Shown one piece after another: positions 45,623-54,123 of a DNA stretch of 64,000 nucleotides. The stretch is from CAWGMT01 sp963823675. Lineage in GTDB: Bacteria > Planctomycetota > Planctomycetia > Isosphaerales > Isosphaeraceae. Every line of letters starts with the position of its first letter. The stretch's first letter is position 1. The stretch spans positions 124,001 through 188,000 of the forward strand of contig CAWGMT010000008.1 of assembly GCA_963823675.1 (NCBI GenBank), read 5' to 3'. The notes below the pieces were generated by a model, which searched no databases, was not told the origin of the DNA, and worked only from the letters and a program-made list of their open reading frames with translations. Position numbers and translations under genes: made by a program.

Positions 45623-45940
45623 ATGGCACGGCTCGAGTGCATTGCGAATACCCTCACGATCTGGCGCTCCTTCGGGTCGAAGATCTACGAGAAGCGGATC
45701 GCGTTGCGCCCGGGCCAAGTCTTCGACGAGACGATCAGGCTGTCGGGTGATGCCGATGAGAAGGAGATTCGTACGGGCGCAGCGCTTCCAGGCACTGGCG
45801 GGTTGGACTTGTCCCCTCTCCTGGTCAGTCGAACCGAAACCGGATGGACGGGTCTAACGCGACGGGGCTTTCATTGCGCGCCCGCGGGGCCGGATTCCAT
45901 CGCGCACTCTAGCATATCCACAACACCGTGGTGGCCGTGA
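45623..45940 (+). CDS. Small hypothetical protein
   Basis: 105 residues. The first 70 codons show strong third-position GC (MARLECIANTLTIWRSFGSK, IALRPGQVFDETIRLSGDAD) and look coding; beyond about 45840 the quality drops, and the end overlaps the convergent ankyrin gene by about 70 bases. No ribosome-binding site is clear. It may be a C-terminal-shifted small gene. No function assigned. Confidence 0.4.
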   Translation: MARLECIANTLTIWRSFGSKIYEKRIALRPGQVFDETIRLSGDADEKEIRTGAALPGTGGLDLSPLLVSRTETGWTGLTRRGFHCAPAGPDSIAHSSISTTPWWP

Positions 45941-46821
45941 TTCGCCGCGATCTCCAGTGGCGACTGACCATCGCCGTCGCGCAGCGTCGGATCCGCGGCA
46001 TGATCGAGCAGTAACCGTACCACCTCGGCATTGCCGCTCCGGGCGGCTTCGTGCAGCGGGCTGGTCCGACCGTCCGTCAACTTTGCCAGGCTTGGGTCTT
46101 CGGTGAGGCGCTTCTGAACCAGGGAGGCAAATCCCCAACTGGCCGGCGTGCAGATTCCGAACATCCGCGGCGTGCAATGGAGGGCGTCGTCGCGCGCGGT
46201 GGGATCAGCGCCCGCTTGCTCCAGGAGCTCGATGATGCGTCGCGAGCCACCGAAGTAAGCCCAGTGCAGCGGCGTACCTCCCATGTACGCCTTGAACGAC
46301 AGATCGGGCTCCTTGGTGAGCAGAAACCGGACGACTTCCTCATGTGCGTTGCGGCAGGCCATGTAGAGCGCGTCCGAGATTTGTTCTCTCGGTGTCTGCG
46401 GAGGACAAGGCAATCGCGTGCCATCGACTGCGAAGCGGCTGGTGCCGCTCCGGGCAGCGTTTGGAAGGAGATTGCCGGATTGGTCGAAGAACGCCCGGAC
46501 GGACTCGACCGATCCGATTCCCGCGGCGCAGAAGAGGTCGAACTTGGCCCCGAGCTGCACCATCGCCCGGGCGAACTCCATGGCATTGCAAGTCACGGCC
46601 CACGAGATCGCCGTATGGCCGGACTGCCCGAACTTCGCCTCGGGATCGGCTCCGTAGCCGAGCAGCAGCGCTCCGAGACGCGGGTCGTTGCACTGTGCCG
46701 CGACGTGCAGCGGGGTCTGCCCGTCGGGCCCATGCGCTCGGGCCAGGGTCGGCCTGCGGGCGAGAATCTCCGCAACCGTTTGCGGGTTGCCTTGTTCCAC
46801 AGCGACCAGCAACTGCGCCAA
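45871..46821 (-). CDS. Ankyrin-repeat protein
   Basis: 316 residues with about seven ankyrin repeats (GQTPLHVAAQCNDPRLGALL, GHTAISWAV, GGTPLHWAYFGGSRRIIELL, RTSPLHEAARSGNAEVVRLL, GQSPLEIAANHGHHGVVDML). Ankyrin repeats bind other proteins. There is no signal peptide, so it is probably cytoplasmic. The start is uncertain: a TTG at 46821 is used and no good ribosome-binding site is seen; the frame is open a little further upstream. Its 3' end overlaps the small convergent ORF at 45623-45940. Confidence 0.85.
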   Translation of the reverse strand: MAQLLVAVEQGNPQTVAEILARRPTLARAHGPDGQTPLHVAAQCNDPRLGALLLGYGADPEAKFGQSGHTAISWAVTCNAMEFARAMVQLGAKFDLFCAAGIGSVESVRAFFDQSGNLLPNAARSGTSRFAVDGTRLPCPPQTPREQISDALYMACRNAHEEVVRFLLTKEPDLSFKAYMGGTPLHWAYFGGSRRIIELLEQAGADPTARDDALHCTPRMFGICTPASWGFASLVQKRLTEDPSLAKLTDGRTSPLHEAARSGNAEVVRLLLDHAADPTLRDGDGQSPLEIAANHGHHGVVDMLECAMESGPAGAQ

Positions 46822-47128
46822 ATCGGGGTCGTCGGGCGAAATGAGACACCTTCTTTCGTACTGGCCGGCGTCCGCGTCTCTCGGGCTGAAAGAAGGTTAT
46901 TGGTGTGTCGAGAACAGGCGGGTTCAACCCTGCACGCGGACCGTCGGCCGCCTGTCACGGCCACCGAGAAGTATACATGCCGGGATCGCGAGCGAGCAAC
47001 ACTTGAGAGCGGGAGCTCTCGGAAGCAACAATGGAGCGATGGAACCGAGCCGGGGGCGGGTGTGTGGCATCCCGATTCGTGCAGTACGGCGATTTCCTGG
47101 TTCGACATGCAAAGGGAGAAGCGACTCG
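46822..47128. other. Divergent intergenic region
   Basis: About 300 bp between the ankyrin gene (minus) and the hydrolase gene (plus); expected to hold both promoters. No repeat or clear promoter was picked. Confidence 0.4.
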
Positions 47129-48028
47129 ATGCATCGCATGCTAATCTGGACACTTTTAACCGTCCCTACGCTTGTCGCGTCGGACGGTTCGCCCGTAGCT
47201 GCCTGGATGGATGAGCCTCCGGAACTGCGAAAGGTGGCTGTGGCTGACGGCGTCGAGCTGCACTGCGTCGAGCGCGGTAAGGGAGACGCCGTCATCTTCA
47301 TTCATGGTTCGCTCGGCGACTACTCGGCGTGGGACGGTCAACTCGGCGCGTTCGCCGAGCACTACCGCGCCATGGCATACAGCCGCCGATACAATTACCC
47401 GAATACGAACAAGCTGCGGCCGAACCACTCCGCACTTGTCGAGGCCGAGGACCTCGCGTCACTCATCAAGACGCTACATCTTGGGAAAGCTCACGTCGTT
47501 GGGCATTCGTACGGAGGGTATACGGCTCTTTTCTTGGCCGTGAAGCACCCTGAGCTAGTCCGCACGCTGACCTTGGCCGAACCGCCCATCGTCTTTGCCG
47601 GAGACCGGGTCAACGACGCCAAAGAGCAAGTGCTCTTGCGGGCACGAACGGCATTCGAACGGGGCGACCCGGAAGACGCGGTGCGGACCATTGTCAACTC
47701 GTCACGCGCGGGGGCGTACGATAGGATACCGGAACCGTTCCGCAAGCGATTGCAGCGGAATGCCCCGGAATTGGAGGCGCTGGTGAAGTCGAGTAACATG
47801 TACCCCCGGCTTGACCGCGACGCCGTCAGGAGAATCGAAGTGCCCACGCTGGTCCTCTCCGGGGAGAAAAGTCCCTCATCCCAGAAATTGATCGACGCCG
47901 AGCTGGAACGGCTGCTGCCGGAAAAAAGGCGCGAGCGCGTCGTCATCCAGGGGGCGGACCACGGCATGTGGCTAGAGCAGCCGGAGGCGTGCCGCAAGGC
48001 AGTGTTGGAGTTTCTCCACAGGAAGTAA
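47129..48028 (+). CDS. Exported alpha/beta-fold hydrolase
   Basis: 299 residues from the ATG at 47129 (GGGAGAA about 10 bases upstream). A short signal sequence (MLIWTLLTVPTLVA) precedes an alpha/beta hydrolase domain: oxyanion motif IHGSLGD, nucleophile elbow VVGHSYGGYTALFLAV, and the histidine in GADHGMW. The acidic residue should be in VPTLVLSGEKSP, where aspartate is usual but glutamate is found. The substrate is unknown; esters, lactones or epoxides are possible. The Ldh2-type dehydrogenase follows 11 bp after the stop, suggesting co-transcription. Confidence 0.88.
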   Translation: MHRMLIWTLLTVPTLVASDGSPVAAWMDEPPELRKVAVADGVELHCVERGKGDAVIFIHGSLGDYSAWDGQLGAFAEHYRAMAYSRRYNYPNTNKLRPNHSALVEAEDLASLIKTLHLGKAHVVGHSYGGYTALFLAVKHPELVRTLTLAEPPIVFAGDRVNDAKEQVLLRARTAFERGDPEDAVRTIVNSSRAGAYDRIPEPFRKRLQRNAPELEALVKSSNMYPRLDRDAVRRIEVPTLVLSGEKSPSSQKLIDAELERLLPEKRRERVVIQGADHGMWLEQPEACRKAVLEFLHRK

Positions 48029-48039
48029 GGGTTCTACCG

Positions 48040-49095
48040 TTGATTATCCCGCATCAACACCTCGAGCGCAAGGTCAGCGACATCTTCGCGGCCGCCGGCT
48101 GCGGGCAGACGGAGCGCGAGCGGATCGCGCATTACCTGGTCGAGGCCAACCTCGTTGGGCACGACTCGCATGGGGTCATTCGCGTCTCTCATTACATCGA
48201 TTGGCTGCGCGCGGGCAAGGTGCGGGCGAACCAGACGCTCCAGATCGTGTTTGAGAACGACGTGATCGCCGTGGTCGATGGACAATTTGGCTTCGGCCAG
48301 GTGATGGGCGAACAGGCGATGAAGCTCGGCATCGCCAAATCCGCCAACCAGGGTGTGGCCGTGGTGGCGCTGCGAAACTCGGGCCATCTGGGCCGGATCG
48401 GCGACTGGGCCGAGCTGGCGGCCGGGGCCGGCAAGGTTTCGCTCCACTTCGTCAACACCAACGGAGGCGGAATCCTGGCCGCCCCCTTTGGGGGAACCGA
48501 GCGCCGGCTGTCGGCCAATCCGATCGCGGCGGGCGTGCCGGTCCCGAACGGGCCACCCATCATCCTCGACATCTCGACCTGCATGATTGCCGAAGGCAAG
48601 CTCAAGGTCGCCTTCAACAAAGGCGTCGCGGTCCCCGATGGCTGTATCGTCAACGGCGAGGGCCGGCCAACCAATGACCCCAAGGCGTTCTACGCATCGC
48701 CCCCCGGCGCGATCCTTCCTTTCGGCGGGCACAAGGGGTTTGGCCTGAGCATCATCGCCGAGGCACTCGCCGGCGCGCTCTCGGGCGGCGCTTGCAGCCG
48801 CTCCGGCATCGACCGTGTCGCCAACAACATGCTGAGCATCATTTTTGACCCCGCCGTGTTGCCGCCGGCGGACGGGTTCACCCCAGAAATTGGCGGTCTG
48901 ATCGCGCACGTCAAGAGCTCGCGGACGGTGACTCCGGAGGGCGAAATCCTCATGCCGGGCGAGCCCGAAGCGCGAACTCGCGCAAGGAGGCTTCGACATG
49001 GGATCGAGATCGACGAGACGACCTGGGGCCAGATCGCGGCCACGGCCCAGGCACTCGGGGTAACAATCGCGATTGAATCGACTGCCGAGCCGTAG
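48040..49095 (+). CDS. Ldh2-type (malate/L-lactate/ureidoglycolate) dehydrogenase
   Basis: 351 residues. The TTG at 48040 with AAGGG about 9 bases upstream fits the family's start. It shows the Ldh_2 pattern: NLVGHDSHGVIRVSHYIDWL near residue 37, NSGHLGRIGDWAELAAGAGK and NTNGGGILAAPFGGTERRLS in the middle, and FGGHKGFGLSIIAEALAGAL. The family reduces 2-oxoacids with NAD(P)H (malate, lactate, sulfolactate, delta1-piperideine-2-carboxylate and others); the substrate cannot be told. It follows the hydrolase closely and precedes a repeat-rich gap and an SDR gene. Confidence 0.9.
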   Translation: MIIPHQHLERKVSDIFAAAGCGQTERERIAHYLVEANLVGHDSHGVIRVSHYIDWLRAGKVRANQTLQIVFENDVIAVVDGQFGFGQVMGEQAMKLGIAKSANQGVAVVALRNSGHLGRIGDWAELAAGAGKVSLHFVNTNGGGILAAPFGGTERRLSANPIAAGVPVPNGPPIILDISTCMIAEGKLKVAFNKGVAVPDGCIVNGEGRPTNDPKAFYASPPGAILPFGGHKGFGLSIIAEALAGALSGGACSRSGIDRVANNMLSIIFDPAVLPPADGFTPEIGGLIAHVKSSRTVTPEGEILMPGEPEARTRARRLRHGIEIDETTWGQIAATAQALGVTIAIESTAEP

Positions 49096-49265
49096 CCGCC
49101 GTATTCGTTTAACCCGGAGCCAACGGCGACGGCGGCCTTTTGGAGTAGGGCAATGAACGCCGTCGCCGTTCCGTAGCCGCCGTAATCGTTAACCCGGAGC
49201 CAACGGCGACGGCGGCCTTTTGGAGTGGGGCAGTGAACGCCGTCGCCGTTGGCTCCGGGTTAAAC
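49090..49265. repeat. Tandem repeat with a 26-bp perfect inverted repeat
   Basis: Two about 80-bp copies, starting near 49092 and 49171, share CCGTAGCCGCCGTA, CGGAGCCAACGGCGACGG and CGGCCTTTTGGAGT. In the second copy 26 bp (49189-49214) are exactly complementary to 49238-49263, loop 23 bases; the first copy has only the inner 13 bp of that symmetry (AACGGCGACGGCG/CGCCGTCGCCGTT). The region lies between the Ldh2 and SDR genes, directly after the Ldh2 stop. No T-run follows. Confidence 0.75.
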
Positions 49266-49326
49266 AGCCTCTTGCGCAGGGCGCGATGAATCTCAGTGCT
49301 TGAATAACGGAGGGACACACAGACTC

Positions 49327-50082
49327 ATGCCCGACGCCTTTGCAAACCGAGTGGCCCTTGTCACCGGCGGATCGCGGGGAATCGGCCGCTCGACGGCTCT
49401 GCGGCTGGCGCGCGAAGGGGCCGACGTCGCCATCAGTTACGCCTCGCGGTCAGAGGAGGCCGGGCAGGTCGTCGCCGAGATCCTGGCCCTGGGGCACAAA
49501 GCGATCTGTGTTCCCTGCAATGTCGCCAGGCCGGACGATGTAGCCCGCCTCGTCTCCCAGACGCGAGAGCGGCTGGGGCCAATCGACCTCCTGGCCCATT
49601 GCGGCGCGATCAGCAAGCTTTGCGACCATTCAAGCCTCTCGTACGAGCTCTGGCTCGAAACGATCGAGGTGAACTTGAACGGGGCGTTCCTGGTCGTCTT
49701 CGCGGTCAAGGATGCCATGATCGCGCGCAACTTCGGGCGAATCGTCCTGGTCTCGTCGGTGGCGGCGCTGCGGCCTCGCAAAATGCAGATCCATTACGCC
49801 ACGTCCAAGGCGGGAGTGATTGCCTTGACGCGTTGCTGCGCCGAGGCCTTCGCGGCCCATAACGTCCGCGTCAATTGCGTTGCTCCTGGACTGATCGACA
49901 CCGAGATGGCCCGGGTCCTCTCCGACGAGGCGTCGCAGCGCATCGTGGCCGATACCCCGATGGGACGGATCGGCCAGCCCGAGGAGATCGCGTCGGTGAT
50001 CCGGTTCCTGTTGAGCGAGGAATCCAGCTTCATGACCGGCGAAACGCTGGCCGCCAGCGGCGGACGGGTGACCCTGCCGTGA
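49327..50082 (+). CDS. SDR-family oxidoreductase (3-oxoacyl-ACP reductase-like)
   Basis: 251 residues from the ATG at 49327 (GGAGGG lies 14 bases upstream, somewhat far). Classical SDR motifs: TGGSRGIGRSTALRLA (NADP), VNLNGAFLVVFAV, VLVSSVAALRP (Ser) and YATSKAGVIALTR (YxxxK), then VNCVAPGLIDTEM. It closes with SSFMTGETLAASGG. It resembles FabG and other broad-specificity reductases; the substrate is unknown. No fatty-acid genes are adjacent, so a FabG role is not supported by context. Confidence 0.92.
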   Translation: MPDAFANRVALVTGGSRGIGRSTALRLAREGADVAISYASRSEEAGQVVAEILALGHKAICVPCNVARPDDVARLVSQTRERLGPIDLLAHCGAISKLCDHSSLSYELWLETIEVNLNGAFLVVFAVKDAMIARNFGRIVLVSSVAALRPRKMQIHYATSKAGVIALTRCCAEAFAAHNVRVNCVAPGLIDTEMARVLSDEASQRIVADTPMGRIGQPEEIASVIRFLLSEESSFMTGETLAASGGRVTLP

Positions 50083-50166
50083 GGAGGGGCGACCGCGAGC
50101 TGACGGTAACGGGGTGACTGGTGACGAGCGGCTGTTGTCCGTCCAGAGTGCCCCGCAGCCGGATTC

Positions 50167-51063
50167 CTACCTCTGGGTCCTTGCCGAATTCGGCGGCCAA
50201 TGCACGTAAGTCCTGACAGGGCGGAAGCCGCCGTAGACGTCGCGGTACGCCGGCGCGTTCCTGCCACGGTCGGCCGAGCGGACGGCCGCCGGATGAATGT
50301 GGAACGCCCCGCCTCGAAACAGACGAGGATTATTTTCATATATATCTTCACATATATTTATATTATCGCTCCGTATCCCTTTCTGGGACGGTCTGGAAGC
50401 ATTGATGCTGTCCTGGCACCATTCAAACTCATTTCCCAGCATGTCAAAGAGCCCCAGGTCGTTCGGCAATAGGCTTCCGCACGACCAGGCATGTTCGTTG
50501 CTGTTGGGTTGATACCGAGCATAGGCGTGTAAGAGGGCGATCGAGCTGCCGTGATACCGGCTGGTCACGGCACCGGCGCGGCAGGCGTATTCCCATTCGG
50601 CCTCGGTGGGCAGGCGATAGCCCTTGCGTCTCAATACGTCGGCGGGGATCGACATCCCCTCGGTGTAGGCCCCTGCCTTGTTGGGAAGGTAGCACCACTG
50701 GTCCTGCGACAACCTGTCCTGCACGCTCAGCCAGTTCGAGAACTCGGCGGCGATGTACCAGGTAAATCCGATCATGGGCCCGTTCGGGTCCGGACTGTAC
50801 CGGTTCACGAGCCTTAGGGCCAACCCTAGGTAAGGGTTTGCCCTCACAAACGGGTCCCACTGCTCCTTGGTAACCTCCTTGACCGCAATCGCGAACCGGC
50901 GCGGGATGATCGTGCGACGATAGGATTCCATGGTCTCGTTGCGCATTGGCTCGGCCGGCGGCGACCCCATGCGAAACTCGACCGGGCCCTCGATCACGGC
51001 GAACGTCTGACCCAGCTTGTTGACAAACCACCGCCGATTGCCCCAGGCTTTGATCTTCATCAA
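50167..51063 (-). CDS. Formylglycine-generating-enzyme (SUMF1) domain, C-terminal part of split kinase
   Basis: 298 residues. The FGE-sulfatase fold is clear (GPVEFRMGSPPAEP, RLPTEAEWEYACRAGA, DMLGNEFEWCQD, RLFRGGAFHIHPAAVRSADR). It lies in the same frame as the preceding TPR part, separated only by one TAG (51064-51066). In planctomycete relatives these parts form one protein. The joint (KEVDA, TAG, LMKIKAWGNRRWFVNKLGQT) aligns with a continuous linker, so a single CAG-to-TAG change would explain it. If translated alone, it would start at the TTG at 51063 or the ATG at 51060; no ribosome-binding site is evident. Active cysteines for formylglycine formation were not confirmed. Confidence 0.85.
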   Translation of the reverse strand: MMKIKAWGNRRWFVNKLGQTFAVIEGPVEFRMGSPPAEPMRNETMESYRRTIIPRRFAIAVKEVTKEQWDPFVRANPYLGLALRLVNRYSPDPNGPMIGFTWYIAAEFSNWLSVQDRLSQDQWCYLPNKAGAYTEGMSIPADVLRRKGYRLPTEAEWEYACRAGAVTSRYHGSSIALLHAYARYQPNSNEHAWSCGSLLPNDLGLFDMLGNEFEWCQDSINASRPSQKGIRSDNINICEDIYENNPRLFRGGAFHIHPAAVRSADRGRNAPAYRDVYGGFRPVRTYVHWPPNSARTQR

Positions 51064-54000
51064 CTAAGCATCGACCTCCTTCAGCTTGGCTTGCTGACCC
51101 GACTTCCGTAGGGCCCATTCCGCTGCACTGTGGATGCCACTGTCGGGGTCATTGCGGTAAAGATCGATCAGGCTGGCGATCAAATCGGCCCTCGCGATGC
51201 CGGGAGGGCGAGACTCCGACCGAGCCATGTTGGAAGCTGGCTCGCCGGGAGGCTCGCCCTCCCGAGATGCTCCCGAGCGCTGGAACGGTTCGCGATCCCC
51301 GTCCGTGAGTAGGTCCGGGCCGTAGGTGCCCAGGGCCATGATCAAAGCACGGCGGATCGAGGTTTCGGGGTTGAAGAGGATGGTGTCCATGGGCTGCCGG
51401 GAAGAGCCTTCGGCCGGCTTGTAGGACGGATTGCCAGACCTTCCCACGGTCTTTGTGACCGCGGCCTCGGTTGCTCTCGACGCCTCACCCGGCCTTCGGC
51501 CACTCTCTCCCCGCTCGGCGGGGCGAGGAGAAACGCGCACGCCGGCTTCGCGCTGCGGGGATTCGCGGCGACCAAGCTCCGCCGCCACCATGCCGGCATC
51601 GGCACCCAGCGGAGCCAGCCAGTTGATGATGAAACTGCGAAGCCGGGGATCGGGACTGTGCCGCAGCAGGGGCCAGATCTCCTCAGCTTTGCCCATGCGA
51701 GCCAAGGCGACCGCCGTCCTGGCCTGGCGCTCGGCAAGCCGGTCCTTGACCCCTTCGCTGACCACGGGGCGATGCCAGACTGACGCGGTCACGAGCGCTC
51801 CCTCGGACGTGGTTGGGTTTACTGAGCACGACAGGGGGCGATAACCTTGGGCGACCAGGTCGCGGCACTTCGCCAGGTGTGCGGCGGGATCGAGACCGTA
51901 GATCGGCACGGCCTCGAAGCTCGCGTCATTGCTCCAGATCGCGGAGTAGCGGCGGTCGGCGTGACCGGCTTTCATGATCTCGGCGAACGCCGGATCATCC
52001 CGGATCGCGTCGAGGTCGCCTTCCTCATCCATTTTGCCGAAATCGGCATCGTCGTTCTTGACCGCGTCGTTGAGCAACTGGAGGCAGCGCTCCGCAAGGC
52101 GGCGACCCTTCGTCTTGTCGGTCCTGGCGATGGCTTTCGATGCGAGCGAGCAGGCACGGGCGGCGTCATAGCGCAGGCCGGCATCGTTGGGGTCTCTCTG
52201 GAGCGCACCCTCAAGGCTAGCCAATGCCGCGTCGAGCCCATCGCCCAGCTCAGCGGCCGCAACAGCGGCGAGGTAAAGCTGGGAACTCTCGCTGCCGTCT
52301 TGTTGCTGGAGCTTTGCCAGCTCCGCCTGCGCGTCCTGCTTCTTGCCGAGATGGGCGAGGGTGATAACCCGGTACTGTTTGGCGGAGAGAGCCTCCGGAT
52401 TCTGCGCAATCACGGTCTGGAGATCGTCCAGCGCTTTCTGATCCGCTCCCAGGCGAAAGTGCGCCATGGCCCGCGAGAACCGGGCATCGAGATCGTCAGG
52501 CTTGCTCTTGAGTTTCTTGTCAGCCTTCTCGATGGCGGCCTGCGCTCGATCCCGGATTGACTGTGGCTTGCTCGCCTCGCTGATCGCCACGTCAATGAGC
52601 AACTGATCGCCGAGGTGCGCCTGGGTCTGCTCGAAATTTCCCTCGAACTGATCACGATAGGCCTGACCCGTGATCGCGGCTCCCGGGGGTCGTCCCCAGA
52701 CGCCGCAATATTCCCTGCGTCCTCGCGACCCGATCGCGGCATGCATCGTGCGGGGGATCAGCTTCTCGTCTTTCAGTTTATCTTGAAGCTCGGTTTCCTG
52801 ATCGACGGTCATACCAACGTACAACCGGGCGCCATCCTCGGCCGATTTCTCGACCCAGAGTGCGGCATAGCGGTCGAGAGGCTTGCCGTCCGCGCCCGTC
52901 GCCACGTACCCGGCGACGTCCACCGGCAAGAACTTGTCTTTGGTGTTCCGCCCATCCTGTTGTCGGATCTCATCAGCAGTCAGATCCGACGAGATTCGCC
53001 ACTTCCGTCCATCACGAGCCCAGACCGCCGCAACCCGCACCTCGTGCCCGTTAGCGTATGGACGGAACCGCTCGGGACGATATCCCGACCTGCGGAGAGC
53101 CTCTGCGGTCGTGAGAAACTCGTCCAGGGGCATTGTCTGGCAGAAGGCGAAACGCTGGGAGAGCATGCCCTGCGCCGCCTCGATCCGGCTGACGACGGCC
53201 GCGCCGGGCTCTGTCCACGCCGGATCGAGTGGCGGGTCGTTCCAGGAGTATGTGGCTCTCTTGCCAAGCTCGGCCTGGAAAATCGGCAACGCCCTTTCGG
53301 CGCGTTTCTCGGCGACCGGGAAGAGGGTGAGATACTCTTTCGGGTCGGAAACCATGAGAAGCTCGGCAAGCCGGACCGGATCGTCGCTGGCATAGTTGGC
53401 AAGGATGCTGATTGCCAGCTTATGTTCTGACTCGGAATGTTCCTTTTCCTGGAAGATCGTGGCCAAGGGACCTGTCAGCTTGCCCCGCACGGGTCGCAGG
53501 GCTTCGATCCAGGAACCGAGGAAGATGGCGTCGACCGACACCAAGGCCCGAGCCACCTTGTCAGCGAGGGCTTCCCACTTGCCTTCGTCCGGGGCGTAGC
53601 TCGCCAGGACGCTGGCGGACGGAAGGAGACCGACGTCGCCGGGCTTCGCTCGCTCCAGCTCGGCCCAAAGCTTGGGGGTCAGTGTCAAACGGTGATTTTT
53701 TAGAGCATCACGCAGGACGCGGACGTCGCTCGGCGCGGCCTTCAAGAGTCGATCGAAGAGATAGGCCACTTGGGCGGCATCGACCGGCAGAAGGGCGAGG
53801 CTGGCGTGGAGTTTGCGGCCTGAGCCATCCGGCGCTTTTTCCAGCTCGGTTCTCAGCGAGGAATCGACGTACGTGCGATACTCCCGCATCGCCCCTATGA
53901 TGTCCGGAACTTGAGCCGTATCAGCATCGAGAACACGCTGGACCAGCCCGGCTGCGTGGGTCGCTCGCTGGTTTTCCACGACCTGGCGGCGAACGGCGAG

Positions 54001-54123
54001 CCCGCCAAATACTCCCGCAGTCAAAAGGGCGAAGATCGTGACACCGCGAACGCCATGCACCATTCCCGCCCGCTTCATCATCCGCCGTTGCGAATCGGCC
54101 CAATCCTTCTTCCGGGTCAGCAA
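51064..54123 (-). CDS. TPR/repeat middle part of the split kinase-FGE protein
   Basis: The frame open from 54123 codes for about 1019 residues and is one piece of a larger chain: coding-like sequence in this frame begins about 54305 with YQLTHDYLVHSLRNWL. A membrane helix (GVTIFALLTAGVFGGLAV) comes first, then helical repeats, a twice-occurring lipid-like or sensor-like domain (YRPERFRPYANGHEVRVAAV), and TPRs (DDLDARFSRAMAHFRLGADQ). It ends KLKEVDA before TAG. Upstream it should join the nSTAND part, but the frame changes between about 54310 and 54430. A signalling scaffold in the membrane; targets unknown. Confidence 0.83.
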   Translation of the reverse strand: MLTRKKDWADSQRRMMKRAGMVHGVRGVTIFALLTAGVFGGLAVRRQVVENQRATHAAGLVQRVLDADTAQVPDIIGAMREYRTYVDSSLRTELEKAPDGSGRKLHASLALLPVDAAQVAYLFDRLLKAAPSDVRVLRDALKNHRLTLTPKLWAELERAKPGDVGLLPSASVLASYAPDEGKWEALADKVARALVSVDAIFLGSWIEALRPVRGKLTGPLATIFQEKEHSESEHKLAISILANYASDDPVRLAELLMVSDPKEYLTLFPVAEKRAERALPIFQAELGKRATYSWNDPPLDPAWTEPGAAVVSRIEAAQGMLSQRFAFCQTMPLDEFLTTAEALRRSGYRPERFRPYANGHEVRVAAVWARDGRKWRISSDLTADEIRQQDGRNTKDKFLPVDVAGYVATGADGKPLDRYAALWVEKSAEDGARLYVGMTVDQETELQDKLKDEKLIPRTMHAAIGSRGRREYCGVWGRPPGAAITGQAYRDQFEGNFEQTQAHLGDQLLIDVAISEASKPQSIRDRAQAAIEKADKKLKSKPDDLDARFSRAMAHFRLGADQKALDDLQTVIAQNPEALSAKQYRVITLAHLGKKQDAQAELAKLQQQDGSESSQLYLAAVAAAELGDGLDAALASLEGALQRDPNDAGLRYDAARACSLASKAIARTDKTKGRRLAERCLQLLNDAVKNDDADFGKMDEEGDLDAIRDDPAFAEIMKAGHADRRYSAIWSNDASFEAVPIYGLDPAAHLAKCRDLVAQGYRPLSCSVNPTTSEGALVTASVWHRPVVSEGVKDRLAERQARTAVALARMGKAEEIWPLLRHSPDPRLRSFIINWLAPLGADAGMVAAELGRRESPQREAGVRVSPRPAERGESGRRPGEASRATEAAVTKTVGRSGNPSYKPAEGSSRQPMDTILFNPETSIRRALIMALGTYGPDLLTDGDREPFQRSGASREGEPPGEPASNMARSESRPPGIARADLIASLIDLYRNDPDSGIHSAAEWALRKSGQQAKLKEVDA

